Shown piece after piece: positions 1 to 8,510 of a stretch of 39,380 bases of DNA. The position numbers were made by a program, and so were the translations under genes. Origin of the DNA: an uncultured Lachnospiraceae bacterium (GTDB lineage Bacteria > Bacillota > Clostridia > Lachnospirales > Lachnospiraceae); the NCBI GenBank assembly GCA_947382355.1, contig CANCYR010000030.1:1-39380 (forward strand). Direction: 5' to 3'. Below the pieces are notes generated by a model. That model was not told where the DNA came from. It worked only from the letters and a program-made list of their open reading frames with translations, and ran no database searches. The number at the start of each line of letters is the position of its first letter. Within the stretch, counting starts at the first letter, position 1.

Positions 1-13
1 TAACAAAAAGAAT

Positions 14-33
14 CCCGTAATTATGCGGGTTTT
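14..33 (+). terminator. Rho-independent terminator of an upstream gene
   Basis: A 6-bp stem with one G-U pair (positions 14-19 with 24-29, 4-nt loop) is followed by TTTT. A second perfect hairpin (GGCGTTT at 34-40, CGC loop, AAACGCC at 44-50) follows directly. The pair separates whatever lies left of the window from the ABC cassette starting at 85. Confidence 0.55.
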
Positions 34-84
34 GGCGTTTCGCAAACGCCTATATTTAAACAGACAATGAGAGGAGATGTTTAT

Positions 85-849
85 ATGGACTACATGATTA
101 CAACAGAGCAGTTGACGAAAAAATACAAATCCTTTGTGGCTGTGGATGGTGTTTCACTGCACATTCCAAAAGGCAGCATTTACGGCTTTCTTGGCCCGAA
201 CGGAGCGGGAAAATCCACTACTATGAAAATGCTCTTAGGATTGACAGCACCCACCAAAGGCAGTTTCACAATCCACGGAAAACAATTTCCCAATGACCGC
301 CTTTCCATTTTAAAAGAAACAGGTTCCTTTATCGAATCGCCCTCTTTTTATGCAAATCTCACAGGCGAAGAAAACCTTGACATTATCCGACGTATTTTGG
401 GGCTTCCTAAAAGTGCCGTCGCAGACGCATTGGAGCTTGTGGGGCTTTCGGAATTTGGAGGGCGTCTTGCAAAAAAATACTCACTGGGTATGAAACAGCG
501 GCTGGGGCTTGCCGGAGCAATGCTGGGCAGGCCGCCTATTTTGATTTTGGATGAGCCTACAAACGGGCTTGACCCGGCCGGCATACATGAAATCCGGAAT
601 TTGATTAAATCCCTGCCCAATCTTTACGATTGCACGGTTCTTATTTCTTCCCATATACTTTCTGAAATCCAGCTGATGGCAGACCACATAGGAATACTCA
701 ATCATGGCCGGCTGCTGTTTGAAGGAAGCCGGGAGGAATTACGGCAGAATGCATTACAGTCCGGATTTGCCGGGGATAATCTGGAGGATATGTTTTTGTC
801 TATGGTTGAAAAAGACAATGCGGGCAGAAAGCAGAGGGCAAAGCTATGA
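85..849 (+). CDS. ABC transporter ATP-binding protein, lantibiotic/bacitracin immunity type (LanF-like)
   Basis: This is the cytoplasmic ATPase of an ABC-2 exporter of the BcrA/NisF/MutF type, which expels or shields against membrane-active peptides. Visible motifs, counted from the chosen start: Walker A GPNGAGKST near residues 37-45, a degenerate signature SLGMKQR, Walker B LILDEPTNGLDP, and H-loop SSH. At about 254 aa the length is usual for the LanF family. An ATG at 67 opens the frame, but GAGAGGAG at 69-76 places the ribosome site before the ATG at 85, so 85 is preferred. The stop overlaps the next ATG (ATGA), so it is translationally coupled to the permease. The peptide it protects against cannot be read from the sequence, and no lantibiotic precursor is visible here. 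Confidence 0.88.
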   Translation: MDYMITTEQLTKKYKSFVAVDGVSLHIPKGSIYGFLGPNGAGKSTTMKMLLGLTAPTKGSFTIHGKQFPNDRLSILKETGSFIESPSFYANLTGEENLDIIRRILGLPKSAVADALELVGLSEFGGRLAKKYSLGMKQRLGLAGAMLGRPPILILDEPTNGLDPAGIHEIRNLIKSLPNLYDCTVLISSHILSEIQLMADHIGILNHGRLLFEGSREELRQNALQSGFAGDNLEDMFLSMVEKDNAGRKQRAKL

Positions 850-1571
850 GGACATTTGCAATCGAGCTTAGAAAAGAAAAACGCACAGGCATTATTCCGT
901 TCATGCTTGCAGTTGGCATTTTGGGGGCAGCATATGCCTTTGTCTTTTTTCTTGTGCGGAAAGACACTCTTTTAAAGCTTCCATTAGCTCCCATGGATGT
1001 GCTGCTTACGCAGCTGTATGGCATGATTATGGTTCTGAATACGTTCGGCATCATAGTAGCTGCCTGCATAATTTACAATATGGAGTTTCAGGGAAGTGCC
1101 ATAAAGAAAATGTATATGCTCCCTGCCAGTGTCTCTGTTATGTACTTTTGCAAATTTCTAGTTTTAACTATATTGCTGTTGCTTGCAATAGGCCTTCAGA
1201 ATTTTGCACTTGCAAAAATTGGTCTGACAGAGTTACCACAAGGCACCTTTGAGCCCGGCACCCTGCTATCCTTTGCCGGATATTCCTTTATGACATCAAT
1301 GCCCGTATTATCCTTTATGATTTTTGTATCATCCCGTTTTCCCAATATGTGGGTGCCTCTTGGCATGGGTGTTGCGGGATTTTTAAGTGGTATGGCACTG
1401 GCTGCATCCAATAGCATATGGTTTTGCGTCCACCCTTTTGTGGTTATGCTGAAACCCGCTGTTGCAATGAGCGCACAGCCGGATATGACAGTTGTTATTT
1501 TCTCACTGGTTGAAACAGCTATTTTCCTTTTTTCCGGATTATGGTCTGCTAACAATCTGCGTTACGAATAA
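846..1571 (+). CDS. ABC-2 permease, lantibiotic immunity type (LanE/MutE-like)
   Basis: A 241-aa polytopic membrane protein with about six hydrophobic segments, a short basic N-terminus (MRTFAIELRKEKRTG) and the length typical of MutE/EpiE-type permeases. It overlaps the ATPase gene by 4 nt and is followed after 13 nt by a second permease, the standard F-E-G order of self-immunity exporters. Family assignment rests on size, topology and gene order rather than on a catalytic motif, as these permeases have none. Confidence 0.82.
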   Translation: MRTFAIELRKEKRTGIIPFMLAVGILGAAYAFVFFLVRKDTLLKLPLAPMDVLLTQLYGMIMVLNTFGIIVAACIIYNMEFQGSAIKKMYMLPASVSVMYFCKFLVLTILLLLAIGLQNFALAKIGLTELPQGTFEPGTLLSFAGYSFMTSMPVLSFMIFVSSRFPNMWVPLGMGVAGFLSGMALAASNSIWFCVHPFVVMLKPAVAMSAQPDMTVVIFSLVETAIFLFSGLWSANNLRYE

Positions 1572-1584
1572 GGAGGTGTTCGTC

Positions 1585-2349
1585 ATGAGCTTTTTAGAGT
1601 TGCTTAAAATAGAATTTATAAAAGTAAAACGAGGTAAAATAATACCTCTGATTTTTATAGCCCCGCTGTTAGTGGTGGCTTCCGGCGTGGCAAACCTGCA
1701 AAGGTATTTTTCACCGGAATATACAAACGCATGGGCGGCCATGTTCATTCAGAGCGCATTGGTTTATGCTTATTATCTGCTTCCTTTCAGCATGATTGTT
1801 GTTTGTGTGATGATTGCAGGACGGGAAACGGGGAACAACGGAATTTTGAAAATGTTAGCACTGCCAGTCAGCCGCTATGCCCTTTCAGCCGCAAAATTTT
1901 GTGTATTGTTGTTTTATCTGCTTGCGGAAATGGTTGTATTTCTTGTTGTCTTTATGATAACCGGATTGATTGCAGTCAACAATACAGGAATTACCGAAGC
2001 GCTGCCAATCTTGTATTTGTTAAAGTGGTGCGTTGGTTTATTCCTTACCATGCTCCCCGGTGCGGCCACCATGTGGGCGATTACGGTACTATTTGAAAAA
2101 CCATTACTATCCGTGGGTTTCAATCTGCTTCTTGTCATCCCCGGCGTATTAGTGGCAAATACACCCCTTTGGATTGTTTACCCTTATTGTTACAGCGGTT
2201 ATCTGGTTTCCTGCTCTCTGCATGACTTTACAGCAGGGGGCGTTCGCAGCGGTTTTAACCTGTTTCCGTTTTTGCTATGTGCAATTCTGATTTTTGTATC
2301 AGTACTTACAGTTGCAGTAATACGTTTTGGAAAGAAAGAAATGAGGTAG
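1585..2349 (+). CDS. ABC-2 permease, lantibiotic immunity type (LanG/MutG-like)
   Basis: Second permease of the LanFEG-like exporter, about 254 aa, with six predicted membrane helices and the N-terminal MSFLELLKIEFIKVKRGK characteristic of this permease group. An ORF start exists upstream at 1492 inside the preceding gene, but AGGAGGTG at 1571-1578 fixes the ATG at 1585. It probably pairs with the 846-1571 permease to form a heterodimeric channel driven by the ATPase. Confidence 0.83.
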   Translation: MSFLELLKIEFIKVKRGKIIPLIFIAPLLVVASGVANLQRYFSPEYTNAWAAMFIQSALVYAYYLLPFSMIVVCVMIAGRETGNNGILKMLALPVSRYALSAAKFCVLLFYLLAEMVVFLVVFMITGLIAVNNTGITEALPILYLLKWCVGLFLTMLPGAATMWAITVLFEKPLLSVGFNLLLVIPGVLVANTPLWIVYPYCYSGYLVSCSLHDFTAGGVRSGFNLFPFLLCAILIFVSVLTVAVIRFGKKEMR

Positions 2350-2352
2350 GTT

Positions 2353-2646
2353 ATGAAAAATAGAAGATTAAGGAAATTAAGTATAGCAGCGTTGATGATT
2401 AGTATTTTGCCGTTGGCAACACTAATTCCGGTTTTATTTCATATGACTTTGGCAGACAGTGTGCGCTCTGCCTGGTCGGGAGTGAATATCTTCTCGGTTT
2501 TATTTGGGCTGATACTTTCTATTATTTGTGTTAAAAACCGTGACAGCCGAAACATCTTAAGTATTATTTCAACTGTTATAAGCAGCTTTTGGGTTGTGCT
2601 TATGTGCGGTATTGTTGTTCTTGCAATTTTACTTCATTTCTTATAA
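2353..2646 (+). CDS. Small three-helix membrane protein of the ABC cassette
   Basis: A 97-aa protein made almost entirely of three hydrophobic segments (about residues 10-30, 43-60 and 67-95) with a basic N-terminus (MKNRRLRKLS). It starts 3 nt after the LanG-like permease stop, with GAGG in the end of that gene as ribosome site, so it is co-transcribed. I do not recognise a named family. Its position suggests an accessory of the immunity transporter, which is inference. Confidence 0.7.
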   Translation: MKNRRLRKLSIAALMISILPLATLIPVLFHMTLADSVRSAWSGVNIFSVLFGLILSIICVKNRDSRNILSIISTVISSFWVVLMCGIVVLAILLHFL

Positions 2647-2724
2647 ATTATTTGGACAAAGACAGCTTACGAAATCAGAAATGCGCTGGCTCCCAGCTTG
2701 TAAGACCAGGAGGTTTATGGTAGT

Positions 2725-3186
2725 ATGAAAGGCGAGGACTTCGACAAATTGCCGGAAACATGGGTAATCTTTATCACAGAGAATGACGTAATGGGAAAAG
2801 GGCTGCCGCTCTATCCGGTTGAACGGTGCTTTTTAGAAACCGGAGAAAAATTTGAGGACGGTTCGCACATACTATATGTAAATGGCGCTTACCGTGGAGA
2901 TACGCCAATCGGGAGGTTAATGCATGACTTCTCCTGCACAGATGCGGCAGATATGTACTATGGAACATTGGCAGACAGGGTTAGATTTTTCAAAGAGAGC
3001 AAGGAGGGAATCGAAATTATGTGCCGGGCTATGGAGGATATGAGAAATCAGACATTGAAAGAAGGGGCAATCAATTCCGCAAGAAGAATGTTGGCAGATA
3101 GAATTTTAACACTTGAAAAAATTGCGGAATATGCAGGACTTTCACTTGACGAAGTAAAAAAATTGAAAGCAGAACGGACAGCATAA
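2725..3186 (+). pseudogene. C-terminal fragment of Rpn/PD-(D/E)XK nuclease family transposase
   Basis: The 153 codons match the C-terminal half of the Rpn (YhgA-like) recombination-promoting nuclease/putative transposase family. The PETWVIFITENDVMGKGLP segment and YVNGAYRGDTPIGRLMHDF are hallmarks of that half. Full-length members are roughly 280 aa with the PD-(D/E)XK active site in the N-terminal half, which is absent here: the frame closes at a TAA at 2701 and no N-terminal homology appears upstream. An AGGAGG precedes the ATG at 2725, so a short product could be made, but it would lack the nuclease core. It follows the ABC cassette by about 80 nt and is probably a decayed mobile gene. Confidence 0.75.
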
Positions 3187-3199
3187 ACAAAACCGCAGG

Positions 3200-3236
3200 C
3201 CGGGAATCTAAAAACAGGTTCCCGGTCTTGATTTTT
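3200..3236 (+). terminator. Rho-independent terminator after the Rpn remnant
   Basis: Stem CCGGGAA (3200-3206) pairs with TTCCCGG (3219-3225) across a 12-nt loop, followed by TCTTGATTTTT. It closes the plus-strand transcription unit beginning at 85. Confidence 0.7.
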
Positions 3237-3418
3237 GCCCTGGAATGTATATTTTTTGTGTCTTATTCCCTCCAAACCATTTTAAAATCCAATAGCCTAT
3301 CCCAATCTACTTACTTTATCTAAGCAGGATAACATATTATCTAAAAGTAACAGAAAACTGATAAAAATAAGAAAGGCAGGCATCTCCAATGTTCATAAAA
3401 GAATCCTTATAAAAACCT

Positions 3419-4288
3419 TTATACCCCAATTACAATATTTACATTCCCATACAGCAAAAGCCGCAGAAGCCCCAGCAGGAACAAATGCAACGGATAATAC
3501 ACATAGAAGAGCCATTTCATCCCCTTCCATTCTCCCCGCTTTCCATTGTACAGCTTTAAAAGCGGTATGGAAAGGGCAACAAATAACTGGACGACCCCAT
3601 ATACCTTATCTATAAAAAAGAAATAAACAACCGCATACATGCCTGTCCAGCACATCATTGACACCATCTGCCTTTTAAAATTCCCTCTTGCATCGGCAAT
3701 TGAAATAATTGCCATAACTGCTATGCAGCTCCAGTCTGCGCAAAACGTTACAACACAAATTAAAACAATAAGTATGTACTTCACCCAGTTCTTTATGCGT
3801 TCGTGATTCATTATCCAGACCGCCATAACACCCCATGCCAGGGGCCAGATTACGCTGGTCTGCCCAAAGACAGAGGTTTTGAATGGAATAAAGGAATTGC
3901 CAAAAGCAAAGTTATATGCAAAATGGGAAATGACGGCAAAGAAAAACAGCCTTTTTGCATAAGCTTTTATATCTCTTGTATAGTGACAGCCTTCGGCAAT
4001 AAAAAACCACATAATAGGAGCCGTCAGGCGTCCTATCACATGACATAATACCACCCATCCTTCTGTAGAATAGGGCCATAGAATATCCGCCACATGGTCT
4101 ATTGTCATTGCAGCAATCGCAATAACTTTTAATTGATTGGAATTGAGACCATGGGCAGATTTTTCTTTCATAGTTATTTTTTTCTCTTTCTTTTCTCTTT
4201 TTGCAGAGTACAAATATTTTATATATCCTATTATCACAACAATATAACTCGCACCAAAAAGTATATTGATAAATAAATTCTCTTCCAT
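3419..4288 (-). CDS. TraX family membrane protein
   Basis: A polytopic membrane protein (289 aa from the longest start) of the TraX family, named after the F-plasmid pilin N-acetylase. In Clostridia it is a common chromosomal gene of unknown substrate. The family segment NQLKVIAIAAMTIDHVADI and a region of about eight helices are visible. An N-terminal helix (residues 8-27) and a lysine-rich linker precede the usual family start. The internal Met40 at 4171, behind a purine-rich GAGAAAAAAA stretch, is an alternative start, because no ribosome site precedes 4288. It lies 32 nt downstream of the chemoreceptor gene on the same strand and may be read through from it. Nothing nearby indicates conjugation. 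Confidence 0.75.
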   Translation of the reverse strand: MEENLFINILFGASYIVVIIGYIKYLYSAKREKKEKKITMKEKSAHGLNSNQLKVIAIAAMTIDHVADILWPYSTEGWVVLCHVIGRLTAPIMWFFIAEGCHYTRDIKAYAKRLFFFAVISHFAYNFAFGNSFIPFKTSVFGQTSVIWPLAWGVMAVWIMNHERIKNWVKYILIVLICVVTFCADWSCIAVMAIISIADARGNFKRQMVSMMCWTGMYAVVYFFFIDKVYGVVQLFVALSIPLLKLYNGKRGEWKGMKWLFYVYYPLHLFLLGLLRLLLYGNVNIVIGV

Positions 4289-4320
4289 ATAATTTAACGT
4301 ATAATGCAGGGCGCTGGTTT

Positions 4321-6390
4321 TTACAGCTTGAACCTGGTCATCTCCTGCTCCATCTCCACAGAAACCATTGACAAATCATCCACTCGCTTTGCCACGCTCC
4401 GAATCCCATTCAACTGTTCCTCTAAGGAATCGGCAACCTCTTCCGTAAGCTCTGCGGCATTGGCGGAAATATGGCGTATCCGCTCTACGGCGCCTACAAC
4501 CGCCTGATCGCATTGGTACATTTCCTCTACCAGCGCCTCCATGCTGTTGACAGATTCTTTCGTCTTTTCTGCCAGCTTCCCGAAATCAGCAAAGGTCTCC
4601 TGCACCTTGTCTACCGCCTGAGTCTGACCGTCCACACCTGCACGGATGGCTTCTATATTGGTCACCGTCTCCGAAATATCCCGGCACAGCTCCACAATGA
4701 TTTTTTCTATATCAGCAGTTGCGGCAGTGGAATCAGCCGCCAGATTTCCAATGGACTCCGCCACAACGGCAAAGCCTCTGCCATGCTCTCCCGCACGTGC
4801 CGCTTCTATGGACGCATTTAATGCAAGGAGTCCTGTCTGGGATGATATTTCATTGATGGTATTTAAAATTCCCGAAATCCTCTGGGACTGTTCCTCTAAG
4901 GTGACAATTTTTGCAAAGGATTCCGCCATTCCTTTTGCAGTAGCCTCATTTTGCTTTTTCAGCTCCATGACGCTTTGCATTCCGTTTTCTCCTGAAAGAA
5001 TGGTGTTCTGGGCATCCGTCAGCAAAAGGCTGCTTTTTTCCTGCAGCTGGCCGAACTTCTCCTCTAACTCATTTTCCCGCATAACCACCTGATTGACCTC
5101 TTCCTTCTGTGCCTCTGTGCCATCCGATATTTCCCTGACTGCACGGCTGATGGAATCCACATCCTCCTCTATGCTCTTAAGCTGTCCGGAGCTCTGCACC
5201 ACTTCCCCTGTCATGGCAGTGATTTTCGTCAGAATAGAGGATATCTTTCCGGTCATTTTATTAAAGCTCCTTGAAAGGGTGCCGATTTCGTTGTTGCTGT
5301 CTTCTGCTGCCTGCACCGTAAAATCTCCCTCGGAAGCATTTCCTATTAATTCCGTTATAGATACGATTGGTCTTGTTAATTTCCTTGCCAGCATGGCAAT
5401 TACCCAGATTGCAAGCAGGATAATCAGTACCGCAAGCACTACGGCAATTACCATAATCCGGTATACCGCCGCCATGGCTGAAGCTTCCTTGTTGAGGGTA
5501 ATGATAGACCATGAATCCGATTCCCCTTTAAGCGGAATGGAGGCATAGCTTACAAAATAGGATTCTCCGTCATTTTTCATCTTGCAGCTTCCGGTTTTTC
5601 CTGCCATAACATCGGAAATAATCTTTTGATAATCCTCTGAAATGGTTATTTTCTGCTCTTCTGTAACAATATTGCCGTCTGCATCCACTAAAGGCTGTCC
5701 GGCTTCGTCTTTGCTGGACACGGTTTTTGTCAGCAGCTTATAATTGTACAGTTCCTCTATCTGAATGCTGTCCGGATGGGCAACCACCACGCCCTCTCCG
5801 TCAATGACAAAGGAATATTCCCCATGCTCCACATCTGAAAATTCCTCTATAAGACTTTGCAGATAATCCAGTTTTAAATCCACTGCAAAAATTCCCACCA
5901 GCTCCGATTTCTGATACATGGGAAAAAATATGGAAGCGCAGGGCATTCCGGTATTGACGGAATAATATGACTTTGAAACAAAAGGCTTCTGCTCCTCCAT
6001 GGTCTGTATGAACCACCAGCGTGTGGAGCGGTCTGCCAGCTCACCGGAAGAACGTCCCGTCTGCATTCCGTCCTTTCCCTGAATATAAAGCAGCTCCAGA
6101 TACGGGTTGCGCTTTACGCAGTCTTCCAGTATGGGAGTCTGTGTCTCTGTTTCCATAGTGAGAATGCTGGGATTTACTGACAGTTCCTCCGTAACTCCAT
6201 ATGCACCGTCTAAAAAGGTGGCAATATCCCCCGCCACAAGCTGGGACTTATCCTGACTCCTGCCATAAATCTCACTCTCGTAGGACTTCATAAAAATAGC
6301 AGCAATCACCCCCGTCAGGCATACTGCCAATACGCATACAATTGCTATCATGGGAAATAACAGCTGCTTGAATATACTTGTTTTCTTCAT
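4321..6390 (-). CDS. Methyl-accepting chemotaxis protein with dCache sensor
   Basis: A 689-aa transmembrane chemoreceptor. TM1 lies at about residues 10-33, an extracellular dCache_1 ligand-binding region at about 37-300 (containing GIFAVDLKLDYL and FVIDGEGVVVAHPD), TM2 at about 305-328, HAMP at 330-385, then a long coiled-coil signalling domain. The conserved hairpin tip around residues 515-545 carries NEISSQTGLLALNASIEAAR and RAGEHGRGFAVVA, the part that contacts CheA/CheW. The ribosome site AAGGAG precedes the ATG. The ligand is not readable, though dCache domains usually bind amino acids or other small metabolites. No other chemotaxis gene is in the window. Confidence 0.92.
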   Translation of the reverse strand: MKKTSIFKQLLFPMIAIVCVLAVCLTGVIAAIFMKSYESEIYGRSQDKSQLVAGDIATFLDGAYGVTEELSVNPSILTMETETQTPILEDCVKRNPYLELLYIQGKDGMQTGRSSGELADRSTRWWFIQTMEEQKPFVSKSYYSVNTGMPCASIFFPMYQKSELVGIFAVDLKLDYLQSLIEEFSDVEHGEYSFVIDGEGVVVAHPDSIQIEELYNYKLLTKTVSSKDEAGQPLVDADGNIVTEEQKITISEDYQKIISDVMAGKTGSCKMKNDGESYFVSYASIPLKGESDSWSIITLNKEASAMAAVYRIMVIAVVLAVLIILLAIWVIAMLARKLTRPIVSITELIGNASEGDFTVQAAEDSNNEIGTLSRSFNKMTGKISSILTKITAMTGEVVQSSGQLKSIEEDVDSISRAVREISDGTEAQKEEVNQVVMRENELEEKFGQLQEKSSLLLTDAQNTILSGENGMQSVMELKKQNEATAKGMAESFAKIVTLEEQSQRISGILNTINEISSQTGLLALNASIEAARAGEHGRGFAVVAESIGNLAADSTAATADIEKIIVELCRDISETVTNIEAIRAGVDGQTQAVDKVQETFADFGKLAEKTKESVNSMEALVEEMYQCDQAVVGAVERIRHISANAAELTEEVADSLEEQLNGIRSVAKRVDDLSMVSVEMEQEMTRFKL

Positions 6391-6433
6391 GGTTTTCTCC
6401 TTATGTACCCTTTTGCCGCCGGTGCGGTATCTG

Positions 6434-6458
6434 TTATCGGTATTTGCTTTTCATTTTA
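6434..6458 (-). promoter_or_regulatory. Possible sigma-28 (SigD) promoter of the chemoreceptor
   Basis: On the minus strand TAAA (6458-6455) is followed 14 nt later by CCGATAA (6440-6434). The -10 part matches the SigD/FliA consensus and the downstream gene is a chemoreceptor. The spacer is about two nt shorter than usual, so this is tentative. Confidence 0.3.
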
Positions 6459-6589
6459 CAGGAATTGAAAAAGTAAGGCAACCATATTAAAAGAAATATG
6501 TTAACTATTGTAACAAACCATCATATTAAAAACATATCTGCACTATAAAATTTTGTAATATACTGATATTTATGTTTAACATCCTTTCC

Positions 6590-6793
6590 TCAATGAATAT
6601 CTAGTTTTGGCGGCACATCTATCTCATCCGAAACGTATTTGCCGTTTTTCTTCCTCTGCCTGACGCATTCTGACAGGAGATATTCAATCTGCCCGTTCAC
6701 GGAGCGGAAATCGTCTTCCGCCCAGGCTGCAATCGCATCATAAAGCTTTGGAGAAAGCCGAAGCGGCACCTGTTTTTTTGTATTATCTGCCAT
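6590..6793 (-). CDS. Small ribbon-helix-helix (Arc-like) protein
   Basis: A 67-aa protein with an Arc-type RHH layout: N-terminal beta strand ([10 protein letters not shown]), helix A ([14 protein letters not shown]), a turn, and helix B ([17 protein letters not shown]). Such proteins dimerise and bind DNA through the paired strands. It begins 6 nt after the SPFH gene stop on the same strand, so the two form an operon. A plausible target is the double TGATATCA palindrome in front of the SPFH gene (autoregulation), which is inference. No toxin partner is adjacent, so I do not call it an antitoxin. Confidence 0.72.
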   Translation of the reverse strand: MADNTKKQVPLRLSPKLYDAIAAWAEDDFRSVNGQIEYLLSECVRQRKKNGKYVSDEIDVPPKLDIH

Positions 6794-6799
6794 TTCCGG

Positions 6800-7810
6800 T
6801 TAGTACAGGCTTCCCGAATTCACAACCGGCTGTGCGTCGTGGTTTCCACAAAGTACGACCAGAAGATTTGATACCATTGCAGCCTTGCGTTCTTCATCCA
6901 GTGTCACCACTTCCTTTTCGCTTAAACGTTCCAGAGCCATTTCAACCATGCCCACGGCTCCGTCCACAATCATCTTTCTGGCGTCGATAATAGCCGATGC
7001 CTGTTGACGCTGCAGCATGACAGCTGCAATTTCAGGAGCATATGCAAGGTAGGTGATGCGTGCCTCCACCACTTCAATGCCTGCTTCGTTCACCCTCTTT
7101 TGTATTTCATCACGGATTCTTTCCGCTACCGTATCGCTGGAGCCCCGAAGGCTTCCTTCATCTGCAATGCCGTCACCGGTAGTATCCACATTGGGCGCAA
7201 CATCATAGGGATAGATGCGCACGATGTTCCTCAATGCGCTGTCACATTGAAGGGACAAAAATTCTTTATAATTGTCCACGTTGAATACAGCCTTGGCAGT
7301 ATCCACAATCCGCCACGTAACAGCAATTCCGATTTCTATAGGATTTCCCAGACAGTCGTTGATTTTCTGGCGGTTATTATTTAATGTCATGATTTTTAAG
7401 GAAATTTTCCGGTTAACAGCCTCTGCTACATTTATCGCATTTGCTGCATCTGCCATATTGCTGCCGCTTTTCACATCGCCGCTCTGGTTCAGTTTGGTCT
7501 TTGCTGCCGGATTCACAGCGGCACAAAACGGGTTTACAAAATAGAATCCAGGCTCCTTCAAAGTGCCCACATATTTTCCAAACAATGTAAGCACTAAGGC
7601 TTCATGAGGACTTAATACCTTAAGTCCCATCCAAAGCATCCATGCGGTACACATAACAACAATGCAGATAATCACAAGCGCCGGATTTCCAGTCTCTTCT
7701 GCTATCATGCCGCCTTTCACTGTTCCTGCAATGACTGCTGCATATATAACAATAGAAAGCAGCAGAACCAGCATGCCATTTTTCTTACCTTTTATAATCT
7801 TTTCCTCCAT
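6800..7810 (-). CDS. SPFH/band-7 domain membrane protein
   Basis: A stomatin/prohibitin-like protein of about 336 aa. Two N-terminal membrane segments (about residues 10-30 and 40-62) are followed by an SPFH domain with [28 protein letters not shown] and the [20 protein letters not shown] strand-helix unit, then an alanine-rich helix. SPFH proteins form membrane-associated ring or microdomain scaffolds. The reading frame opens at 7840, but AAGGGA upstream of the ATG at 7810 marks that one as the start. Co-transcribed with the downstream RHH gene. Confidence 0.82.
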   Translation of the reverse strand: MEEKIIKGKKNGMLVLLLSIVIYAAVIAGTVKGGMIAEETGNPALVIICIVVMCTAWMLWMGLKVLSPHEALVLTLFGKYVGTLKEPGFYFVNPFCAAVNPAAKTKLNQSGDVKSGSNMADAANAINVAEAVNRKISLKIMTLNNNRQKINDCLGNPIEIGIAVTWRIVDTAKAVFNVDNYKEFLSLQCDSALRNIVRIYPYDVAPNVDTTGDGIADEGSLRGSSDTVAERIRDEIQKRVNEAGIEVVEARITYLAYAPEIAAVMLQRQQASAIIDARKMIVDGAVGMVEMALERLSEKEVVTLDEERKAAMVSNLLVVLCGNHDAQPVVNSGSLY

Positions 7811-7831
7811 ATGTAATCCCTTCTTTCTTTT

Positions 7832-7850
7832 TGATATCATTATGATATCA
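7832..7850. promoter_or_regulatory. Twin TGATATCA palindromes, candidate operator
   Basis: Two identical 8-bp palindromes TGATATCA (7832-7839 and 7843-7850) stand 11 bp apart, about one helical turn, directly upstream of the SPFH start at 7810. Spacing and symmetry fit two adjacent dimer sites, for example for the RHH protein encoded in the same operon. No protein is proven. Confidence 0.45.
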
Positions 7851-7878
7851 CTTTAATTTCTCTTGTACAAGGGGTTTT

Positions 7879-8397
7879 TTACATTTTCTCACATTTTTTG
7901 TAACAGTTCAGCCCACAGCTTTCAGAATAGAATGTCTTCGTTAAGGATAATCCCATGCAAAGGGATTCCTCCATATTTACATAAGCCCCGTAATTTTGAA
8001 TTTTTTCAAACCCAGAACGTGTATACAGCCTTACAGAAGCAGGAAGGAACTCCCCCGTTTCCAGTATTATATTTTCATATCCCTGCTCTCTTGCCCTGGT
8101 TATAAGCCTTTCCAAAATTCCTGCTGCCACTCCTTTTTTTCTGAAAGCTTCCCGAACAAATACCCTCTTTACTTCTATACTTTCTTCTGAATATTTCCGC
8201 AAGGCTCCGCAGCCAACAGGCTGGTTTTCTTCATAAGCTATTATCACATAGTCCATTGTATCAAGGTGATTAAAGCCTTTGTACTTTTCTCTCTTTTCCT
8301 CTCCGCCGATTGCTCCATTCAGGTATTCATCCAGTTCGTTGCTTAATAAAAGAAAATCCTTACAATCCCAGCCTGCTTCTTCATATCTTATATTCAT
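7879..8397 (-). CDS. GNAT family N-acetyltransferase
   Basis: A 172-aa GNAT protein. The acetyl-CoA pyrophosphate-binding loop is visible as RKKGVAAG after the strand EESIEVKRVFV, followed by the motif B region ENIILETGEFLPASVRLY and GFEKIQNYG. It resembles PaiA/YjgM-like small-molecule acetyltransferases; the acceptor is unknown. The AGGAGG upstream of the ATG is strong. It is transcribed divergently from the LysR gene at 8511, an arrangement in which the regulator often controls the neighbour, but no binding site was proven. Confidence 0.82.
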   Translation of the reverse strand: MNIRYEEAGWDCKDFLLLSNELDEYLNGAIGGEEKREKYKGFNHLDTMDYVIIAYEENQPVGCGALRKYSEESIEVKRVFVREAFRKKGVAAGILERLITRAREQGYENIILETGEFLPASVRLYTRSGFEKIQNYGAYVNMEESLCMGLSLTKTFYSESCGLNCYKKCEKM

Positions 8398-8431
8398 TCT
8401 TTTATCCTCCTGCTGTTTTTTTGTTGTTCCT

Positions 8432-8460
8432 ATTATACCCTTGTGGTAATATATTAGTGA
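8432..8460 (-). promoter_or_regulatory. Promoter of the GNAT gene
   Basis: A perfect -10 TATAAT (8437-8432 on the minus strand) lies 35 nt before the GNAT start, with a poor -35 (TCACTA, 8460-8455) at 17 bp. The weak -35 would fit activator dependence, possibly on the divergent LysR protein. Confidence 0.45.
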
Positions 8461-8510
8461 AATAAATTTATCTGATTTTAATTATTCATTTTTCTGATTA
8501 TAGGAGATAT

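Noticed and set aside
1-3. TAA at the very left edge as the stop of an upstream gene
   Set aside because: Plausible because a terminator follows, but no upstream coding sequence is visible to support it.
4646-5548. Long plus-strand frames opposite the chemoreceptor gene
   Set aside because: Antisense shadows of the coiled-coil coding sequence; serine-rich translation without domains.
6590-6793. RHH protein as an antitoxin
   Set aside because: The neighbour is an SPFH membrane protein, not a toxin; no toxin fold is encoded within the operon.
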